A stretch of DNA of 64,000 nucleotides, taken from assembly GCF_027580225.2 (NCBI RefSeq), contig NC_073346.2, positions 6,846,001-6,910,000 of the forward strand, in the 5' to 3' direction. The stretch comes from Misgurnus anguillicaudatus (Eukaryota > Chordata > Actinopteri > Cypriniformes > Cobitidae). A model generated the notes under the pieces. That model was given only the letters and a program-made list of their open reading frames with translations, did no database searches and was not told the origin of the DNA. The position numbers and the translations under genes were made by a program. This document shows, in pieces, positions 56,765-64,000 of the stretch. The stretch's first letter is position 1, and each line of letters opens with the position of its first letter.

Positions 56765-56772
56765 GTCATTAC

Positions 56773-57830
56773 TAGACCTGTTTGAGTCGTGACTCACTCG
56801 GATCTTTCACCCGGATCTTTAAATTAACTCATGAGTCGCGAGTCTCTAGTATCATTAACCCGGATCAGTTGAGTCATACTACAATTCAATGTAAAACCAT
56901 AAACAGCGCCACCACACACACAAACCTCTTTCAACATTATTAATGAGACTTTGCTCGCTCTACAGATCCACTCGTAACCGTCTGATCTGCGCGAGAACTG
57001 ACCCGGGATTCTCACTCAGAGCCGGAATTATTGCAAACTCGAGAGACCTGCTGATCCGCGCGAGCAGCGAACTGACCTGAGATTCTCACTCAGAGCCGGA
57101 ATCATTGCAAACTCGAGAGACCTGCGGATCTGCGCAAGCCGCGAATTGACCCGAGATTCTCACTCAGAGCCGGAAACATTGCGGACTCGAGAGACATGCG
57201 AATCTGCAATGTTTCCGGCTCTGACTCGAGAATCTCTCAACTCGTAACCGGCTGATCCGTAACCGGCTGATCTGCGCGAACTGTCTCTCGAGTCAGAGCC
57301 GGAAACACTGCAGATTCGCAGATCTGCCGGAAACATTGCAGACTCGAGACTCTCCGGCTCTGACCCATAACGTAGTAGGAAGATTCACTATTTCAGATGT
57401 GGTATCGAAGTTTATGAAAAATAAACCCCTTTTCAATGTTTTTAAACTTGACTTAAAAAATTCTATAGATTGTATTTCTGGATTAAAGGGTAAATCAGAA
57501 TGTATGCATCCTTATCTGTTTTAACTGATAAATAAAAATAAGAAATATATATACTTCAGATGTGGTATTTTTTAGTCTGCCATGTTGCCAGCTTTACTAT
57601 GACAGCAGTTTTCTGCAGTGTTTCATGAGTCCCATGGTCTGCAATGTTTCCGTCTCTGAGAATCTCGAGTCGCGCGGATCAGCCGGTTACAAGTGGGTCT
57701 GTACTGAGTTTCCTTGGCGATTTAGCAATACTGACTCGAGTGACTCAAGTGACTCACACAACCCGGATCACTTTAGTGAGTGACTCACAATAACCCGGAT
57801 CCTTAAAAGGAATCGAGTTTGCTAGGCCTA
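56773..57830. mobile_element. hAT transposon with internal satellite
   Basis: Perfect 8-bp duplication GTCATTAC (56765-56772 and 57831-57838). Termini TAGACCTGTTTGAGTCG and CGAGTTTGCTAGGCCTA, with GTGACTCACT-type words inside both ends. The middle carries a tandem array that switches orientation. No transposase. Confidence 0.92.
56975..57362. repeat. About 73-bp tandem repeats with an inverted part
   Basis: GATTCTCACTCAGAGCCGGAA recurs at 57007, 57081 and 57154 in one orientation with GCAAACTCGAGAGACCTGC. After about 57200 the same words appear inverted (TTTCCGGCTCTGA) and then direct again. CpG-rich compared with surroundings. Confidence 0.88.
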
Positions 57831-57838
57831 GTCATTAC

Positions 57839-58773
57839 TGCCGTCATTTACAGCGTAAATAAACATAATCCACCAGGTACATTCACTTTCACCCAGCAGG
57901 TCAAATAATACCACTAGAAAGAAAACAAAAAGTATAAATACAAATTTTAAGCGAGTTTCTATTATACAATAATAGATTTTCTAGACAGCAGACTTTTTTA
58001 TCCTGCTTCTCAGATGAAAAAGACCTCAGTAATCTCACATGTGTCTCCTCAAAAGAGACTTCAAAAGAGATCAATGCTTCAGTGGTTTTATTCAGTTAAG
58101 GGGCATTCACATTATAAGGATAACTATACCATTAACTATAATGATAACTTTTTAGCGTCCACATTACTAGACGATAACAATAAATATGCTAATTCGCTCA
58201 CGCGTGACACTTGCGCAAATCCCTTGCCTTTAATGGCATTAACTAACATTGCATATTTCATGTAATTAAACTTTTGCAATTGTTTACATGGCACTGAATG
58301 TGTAAATATGCTGTTCTTGTTGCATTTACAAAGCGGGTAACCAGCAGACGTCCTCAACACGCTGCGTTTCGCGTAACTCTAAACAGTGAATCTAGTAGTT
58401 TGTGTAATCTAATATCTTACCTTTTGGCGTAGTCAATGTGATAGGGAAAAAAGCATTACGTAGTGAATTTCACAGCAACTGCATCAGTGCTGGATACCTG
58501 AGGTCATTTTAGGTTATGGACCTCAGCAATGAACTTCTCCACAGTGTCATCTGTCATTTTGAGTGCGTGTGCACTTGAAGTTGAAATAGATTTGATTGGC
58601 TGCCAATGGTTAATCGTTTATCAGGTAGGAAAAAAAAACGATCGAAAGTGATCTCAACAATATCGTCCATTGTATATTTATCGTTATAGTTGTGGTGTGA
58701 ACTTCTCTTTAATATAAAATTATTTTTAAAACTATATTTTTTATAGTTATCATTTTAATGTGAATGGCCTTTA
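57839..58773. other. No recognised feature
   Basis: AT-rich; AACTATAATGATAACTTTTTAGCGTC-like words near 58130 and inverted ones near 58660-58770 hint at a decayed inverted-repeat element, not resolved. Confidence 0.35.
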
Positions 58774-58786
58774 ACACACACACACA

Positions 58787-58844
<58 letters not shown>
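58774..58844. repeat. (CA)n/(GCAC)n microsatellite
   Basis: CA units, then four GCAC-type units, then a long CA run that ends directly at the TA target of the next transposon. Confidence 0.95.
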
Positions 58845-58846
<2 letters not shown>

Positions 58847-58848
<2 letters not shown>

Positions 58849-60340
58849 GTTGAAAGTAAGAGTATGTGAACCCTTTGGGCTTGGACTTGGATTTCTTCAT
58901 AAATTGGTCATAAAATGTTTTCTGATCTTCATTTAAGTCACAACAATGGATAAACACAGTCTGCTTAAACTAATACCGCACAAGGATTATACGTTTTCAT
59001 GTTTTTATTGAATACAACAAGTAAACATTCATAGTGCAGGGTGGAAAAAGTATGTGAACCTTTGGGTTTAATAACTGGTTGACCCTCCTTTGGCAGCAAT
59101 AACCTCAACCAAACGTTTCCTATAGTTGCAGATCGGACCTGCACAACGGTCAGGAGAAATTTTGGACTATTCCTCTTTACAAAAGTGTTTCAGTTCAGCA
59201 ATATTCTTGGGATGTCTGGTGTGAATCGCTCTCTTGAGGTCATGCCACAGCATCTCAATCGGGTTTAGGTCAGGACTCTGACTGGGCCACTCCAGAAGGC
59301 GTATTTTCTTCTGTTGAAGACATTCTGTTGTTGATTTACTTCTATGCTTTGGGTCTTTGTCCTGTTGCATCATCCATCTGCTGTTAAGCTTCAGTTGGCG
59401 GACAGATGGTCTTAAGTTTTCCTGCAAAATGTCTTGATAAACTTTGGGATTCATTTTTCCATCGATGACAGTAATCCATCCAGGGCCTGAGGCAGCAAAG
59501 CAGGCCCAAACCATGATATTATTTCACAGTTGGGATGAGGTTTTGATGTTGGTGATGGTTTGTGATGTTGATATTGGTTTGTGTTGGTGGTGCATTTTGT
59601 TCTTCACACATAGCATTGTGTGTTCTTTCCAAACAACTCAATTTTGGTTTCATCTGTCCACAGAATGTTTGCCAGTAGTGCTGTGGAACATCCAGGTGCT
59701 CTTTTGCAAACTTCAAACGTGCTGCAATTTTTTTTTGGACAGCAGTGGCTTCCTCCGTGGTGTCCTTCCATGAAGTCCATTCTTGTTTAATGTTTTCCTT
59801 ATTGTAGATTTGTCAACAAAAATGTTAACAAGTGCCAGAGATTTCTGTAAGTCTTTAGCTGACACTCTAGGATTCTTCTTCACCTCATTGAGCATTCTGT
59901 GCTGTGCTCTTGCAGTCATCTTTACAGGACGACCACGCCTAGGGAGCGTAGCAACAGTGCTGAACTTTCTCCATTTGTAGACAATCTGTCTTACCGTGGA
60001 CACGTGGACATCAAGGCTTTTAGATATACTTTTGTAGCCCTTTCCAGCTTTATCTCATCACATTGATTGGACCCCAGGTTGGCTGACTCCTGGCTCCAAT
60101 TAGCTCTTGGAGAAGTCATTAGTCTAGGGTTTCACATACTTTTTCCACCCTGCACTATGAATGTTTACATGTTGTGTTCAATAAAAACATGAAAACATAT
60201 AATGTTTGTGCGGTATTAGTTTAAGCAGACTGTGTTTCTCTATTGTTGTGACTTAGATGAAGATCAGAACATATTTTATGAACAAATTATGAAGAAATCC
60301 AAATAAGCCCAAAGTGTTCACATGCTTTTTCTTTCAACTG
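58847..60340 (-). mobile_element. Tc1/mariner transposon, 1.49 kb
   Basis: TA on both sides (58845-58846 and 60341-60342). Termini CAGTTGAAAGTAAGAGTATG and CATGCTTTTTCTTTCAACTG; the inverted repeats are about 210 bp long and each contains a second internal copy of the terminal word (AAAAAGTATGTGAACC; TTCACATACTTTTTCC), the IR/DR layout of fish Tc1 elements. A broken transposase is encoded on the minus strand. Confidence 0.96.
59167..60003 (-). pseudogene. Tc1-type transposase, frameshifted
   Basis: Would cut and paste the element at TA sites. Three minus-strand pieces: 60003-59713 (DNA-binding part, with [13 protein letters not shown] and SKKKLQ), 59716-59519 and 59514-59167 (catalytic part). 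Catalytic residues: the first Asp survives only in a shifted frame (TDETK near 59655), the second is in QQDKDPKH, and the Glu is in SPDLNPIEMLW, so the DDE triad codons are still there but in different frames. The two frame breaks and the missing N-terminal helix-turn-helix start make it non-functional. Confidence 0.9.
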
Positions 60341-60342
60341 TA

Positions 60343-61478
60343 TATATATGAGGAGGACCAGAATATTCATGAATGAATTAATGAATAAATTAATGAATTA
60401 ATTAAATTAACTTATTTATTTTTCAAATAATGATATAATCCAAAAAAGCGTCCATGTATTTTATTATTAATATTTATTGTGTAAAATATGTAAATAAATA
60501 AATCACACTTTTTCATAATTAATGAATAATAAGACAAAACATGCTTTTCTGAAGTCTGTTAACCCCAAAGAGTTATACCAGAGGACATTTAACAAACGCC
60601 AATCAATAGACAGTGGGCAGTGATGAATCCTGTCAGATGAATGACTGAAGACTGTAGGAGTGAAAGAAGCTATCATTAGAATCTATCATAGCTATCATTG
60701 AAGCACTGAGATGAAATATAAGGGAATGTTTTTGTTTGGTGGGATGCTCTGTTATCTGGGTTTGAGGACATAACAGATCTGTTGGTAGCTATATTTGGTT
60801 CGGCGGGTACACAGATTCATCTCTAAATATAAAACACTTCACATGAGAATGAACACAGAGTTCTTGTAGAGAATGATTACAGAACTGTTAAATACATCCA
60901 AGCAATCATCACATTCCTGTCTAAGATCAAAGATCCTCTTAATCACCATTTGTACATTTGTCCAGTATATAGGACAATTGTAGATGATGGTGTGTGTGTT
61001 GTGTTAGGTGTCAGCAGTAAGCAAGCGGTGAAGCCACACCACGGTCTGATGATTGACATTGGTGTGAAATCACTAAACCTCTGTGGGGAAACCAGGCTTT
61101 AGAAAAATAGTCATCATTTGGAAATTCAGCTTATTATTATGCTAACATTTCTTAATGAAATAATGAACATTGTGAAATATCCACAATGGTAAAAATGGTA
61201 ATAAAATAGTAAAAAATTGTATTGTATTATTATTAGATAATGTATTATTTTGGTACATAGGCCTACAGTCACATTTTTCTCTTAATTTGGTCTTTGGTCA
61301 GTTCATAGTTTTTGATTAGAATACAATCAAACCCACTTGAGCACAAAACCAACAAATATATCTATGTATTTTACTGTATTATATTCTTATAATCATTCGT
61401 ATACCCGAGTGCTTACATTTGTGAGTCACCTAATGACTGAAACAAAACAGACAATACAGATTGACTCTATTGATTTCC
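60343..61478. other. No recognised feature
   Basis: Begins with AT-rich GAATTAATGAATAAATTAATG words; no transposon ends or exons recognised. Confidence 0.35.
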
Positions 61479-61484
61479 AAAGAC

Positions 61485-62007
61485 AGGGTTCCCACGGGTC
61501 CTTGAAATCCTTGAAAGTTTGTGAATCTGGGGGGAATTCAAGGCCCTGGAAAGTTTTTGAAAATATACATACATAGATAAAGGTCTTTGAAAGTGCTTGA
61601 ATCTTTTCTGGAAAAAATCCATATTATTCCCTGTATAGTGTAGGATAATATCATAAAATTCCTTGCCATACTTCCTGAGTCCCTGAAATGCCGTTTTTGG
61701 CAATATTTCATATAGCAATATACTTCCTGGCTCCTGTGTCACCCTGTCTTTGTCGTTAAGCCTCACCATTGGTTGAATTTGATATACACATTCAGACAAA
61801 CCTACCCATGGAGGCGTCTACCACAGTGACCCAGCATGAGTTTCTTCGAAAAATGAACTGTAATAATGTATCTTAAAAGGTAACACAAAGTAACATTGCT
61901 CTCACTTGAAATGTGCCCCACATTAGTCCTTGAATTTTAGGGTATTGGACCCAGAAAGTCCTTGAAAGGTCCTTGAATTTGAAGTTAACCAAGGCGTGGG
62001 AACCCTG
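61485..62007. mobile_element. hAT-like element, 523 bp
   Basis: Termini CAGGGTTCCCACGGGTCC and CGTGGGAACCCTG, with CCTTGAAATCCTTGAAA words repeated inside both ends. CAAAGA adjoins both ends (61479-61484 and 62008-62013), probably the remains of the target duplication. Confidence 0.85.
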
Positions 62008-62013
62008 CAAAGA

Positions 62014-62408
62014 GTTATTTATGTTATTTCAGTATTTATGGCTAAATTCATGAACCGGTTAATCTATACTCAAGTTAATCTACCCATGAGTTGATCTACA
62101 GACAAGTTGATTTATACAATTAATTAGGAAGTCGTGGTTAGAGAGTCAGCCACCCCCCACCTCCCAAATCTTTTCCCCAATTGCTCCTCGGGTGCTGGAA
62201 GGATAACTGCCCACTGCTCTGGGTGTGGGTGTGTGTGTGTATGTGCGTGCGTGCATGTGTGTGTGTGTGTGTGTGTACAGAAGTCTCTTTACAAGTATGA
62301 ATTACCTTACACTGGTCACTATGTCATTTTCACTTATTACACGGCTTGTTGGAATGCTTGATTCTGATTCGCAACATTTGCAATATAAATATGTATTTAA
62401 ATAACATA
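62014..62408. repeat. Spacer with (GT)n microsatellite
   Basis: 62221-62276 is an interrupted GT repeat (GT with GCGT and AT interruptions). The remainder is unremarkable and ends at the TA of the next transposon. Confidence 0.85.
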
Positions 62409-63965
62409 CAGGTGCTGGTCATATAATTGGAATATCATGAAAAAGTTTTTTCACTAATTCCATTTAAAAAGTGAAACTCGTCTATCATATTCATTCATTA
62501 CACAGACTGATATATTTCAAATGTTTATTTCTTTTAATTTTGATGATTATAACTGACAACTAATGAAAATTCCAAATTCAGTATCTCAGAAAATTTGAAT
62601 ATTACTTAAGACCAATACAAAGAAGGATTTTTAGAAATCTTGGCCAACTGATAAGGATGTACATCACTTAATACTTAGTTGGGACTCCTTTTGCCTCAAT
62701 TACTGCAGCAATGCGGCATGGCATAGAGTTGATCAGTCTGTGGCATGATGAGTCGATCAGTCTGTGGCACTGCTCGGGTATTATGAGAGCCCAGGTTGCT
62801 CTAATAGTGGCCTACAGCTATTCTGCATTGTTGGATCTGGCATTTCCCATTTTCCTCTTCACAATACGCCATAGATTTTTTATGGGGTTAAGGTCAGGCG
62901 AGTTTGCTGGCCAATTAAGAACAGGGATACCATGGTCCTTAAACCAGGTACTTGAAGCTTTGGCACTGTTTTCCTGTTGGAAAATAAAATCTGCATCTCC
63001 ATAAAGTTGGTCAGAAGCAGGAAGTGCTCTTAAACTTCCTGGAATACAGCTGTGTTGACATTGGACCTCAGAAAACACAGTGGACCAACACCAGCAGATG
63101 ACATGGCACCCCAAACCATCACTGACTGTGGATACTTTACACTGGACCTCAAGCAACGTGGATTGTGTGCCTCTCCTCTCTTGCTCCAGGCTCTGGGACC
63201 CTGATTGCAAAATTTACTTTAATCAGAGAACATAACTTTGGACCACTCGGCAGCAGTCCAGAAGCGTGACGCTTCAGACGCTGTCTGTTGTTCAAGAGTG
63301 GCTTGACACAAGGAATGCGACAGCTGAAACTAATGTCTTGCATACATGTGTACGTAGTGGTTCTTGAAGCATTGACTCCAGCTGCAGTCCACTCTTTGTG
63401 AATCTCACTTTTGAGTGGGTTTTGTTTGACAATCCTCTCCACGGTGCGTTTATCCCTATTGCTTGTCGACTTTTTTCTACCACATCCTTTCCTTCCCTTC
63501 GCTTCTGTATTAATGTGCTTGGACATAGAACTCGGTGAACAGCCAGCCTCTTTTGCAATGAACTTTTGTGTCTTGCCCTCCTTGTGCAAGGTGTCAATGG
63601 TCGTCTTTTGGACAACTGTTAAGTCAGCAGTCTTCCCCATGATTGTGTAACCTACAGAACTAGACTGAGCGATCATTTAAAGACCTTTGCAGGTGTTTTG
63701 AGTTAATTAGCTGATTAAAGTGTGGCACCAGGTGTCTTCGAAATGTAACCTTTTCACAATATTCAAATTTTCTGAGATACTGAATTTGGCATTTTCCTTA
63801 GTTGTCAGTTATACAAAAATTAAACAAGATTAAAAGAAATAAACATTTGAAATATATCAGTCTGTGTGTAACGAATGAATATAATATACAAGTTTCCCTT
63901 TTTGAATGGAATTAGTGAAATAAATCAACTTTTTGATGATATTTTAATTATATGACCAGCACATA
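62409..63965 (-). mobile_element. Tc1/mariner transposon, 1.56 kb
   Basis: Left end CAGGTGCTGGTCATATAAT after TA (62407-62408); right end ATTATATGACCAGCAC, its last three bases changed, before TA (63966-63967). Inverted repeats of about 200 bp include AATTCCATTTAAAAAGTG and TTGAATGGAATTAGTG. A decayed transposase lies on the minus strand. Confidence 0.95.
62818..63676 (-). pseudogene. Tc1-type transposase, decayed
   Basis: The N-terminal half reads well from 63640 downward: GKTADLTVVQKTTIDTLHK is the helix-turn-helix start, AGCSPSSMSKHIN the recognition region and GRKGCGRKKSTSNRD the linker. Then decay: at the first catalytic position the Asp is followed by a stop (GAT-TAA near 63217). The second Asp is replaced, with a deletion of several residues (QQENSAKA, about 62960-62983). 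The catalytic Glu is Lys (SPDLNPIKNLW, about 62855-62887). All three DDE positions are therefore hit, so it cannot transpose by its own enzyme. Confidence 0.93.
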
Positions 63966-64000
63966 TATATGAAATAATATTTACAAATGGTTAAACCAAA

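Overview
The window is vertebrate nuclear DNA, almost certainly from a teleost and probably a cyprinid. It holds one protein-coding gene with vertebrate-type exons and introns, buried in a dense layer of cut-and-paste transposons (hAT, Tc1/mariner, PIF/Harbinger, TTAA-ended and P-like elements). There are also LINE, DIRS-type and Gypsy-type retroelement remains, one tRNA-derived SINE and several microsatellites. No prokaryotic, organellar or intact viral gene was seen. The species call is an inference from repeat types.

The gene is the middle part of a kainate-type ionotropic glutamate receptor, best matched to GRIK3 (GluK3). Six exons lie on the + strand: 4577-4720, 9786-9893, 13810-13923, 32280-32483, 50602-50825 and 55600-55718. 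They join with consistent phase into 913 coding bases, about 304 residues. They run from the end of the extracellular amino-terminal domain, through the S1 half of the glutamate-binding domain and the first membrane helix, into the pore loop up to the Gln-Gln pair at the Q/R position. The start of the gene and the rest of the channel (M3, S2, M4, C-terminus) lie outside the window. The introns are about 5.1, 3.9, 18.4, 18.1 and 4.8 kb.

Layout. 1-4576 is upstream intron with two inverted-repeat elements. 4.7-13.8 kb (introns 1 and 2) holds (GT)n, DNA-transposon copies, a Gypsy-type LTR fragment, perfect and near-perfect palindromes and a tRNA-derived SINE. 13.9-32.3 kb (intron 3) holds a P-like element with a decayed THAP exon, a Harbinger element, a LINE-2-type reverse-transcriptase relic and a 4-kb hAT element (27077-31037) that has taken in four further insertions. 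32.5-50.6 kb (intron 4) holds a three-deep nest of transposons (33533-35098), a Gypsy-type LTR, a decayed DIRS-type element (about 43985-48130) interrupted by a 129-bp tandem array, and a 1.6-kb minisatellite ending about 75 bp before exon 5. 50.8-55.6 kb (intron 5) holds a hAT element containing a RecQ-helicase-like relic, and a 689-bp fold-back element ending 97 bp before the pore-loop exon. 55.7-64 kb holds a hAT element with an internal satellite and two dead Tc1-like transposons.

Nothing suggests that the transposon relics work together as a system. The points most worth a second look are the two large structures placed just upstream of the M1 and pore exons, the nested insertions that can be dated relative to each other from target-site duplications, and the helicase-like and THAP-like relics carried by short transposons.
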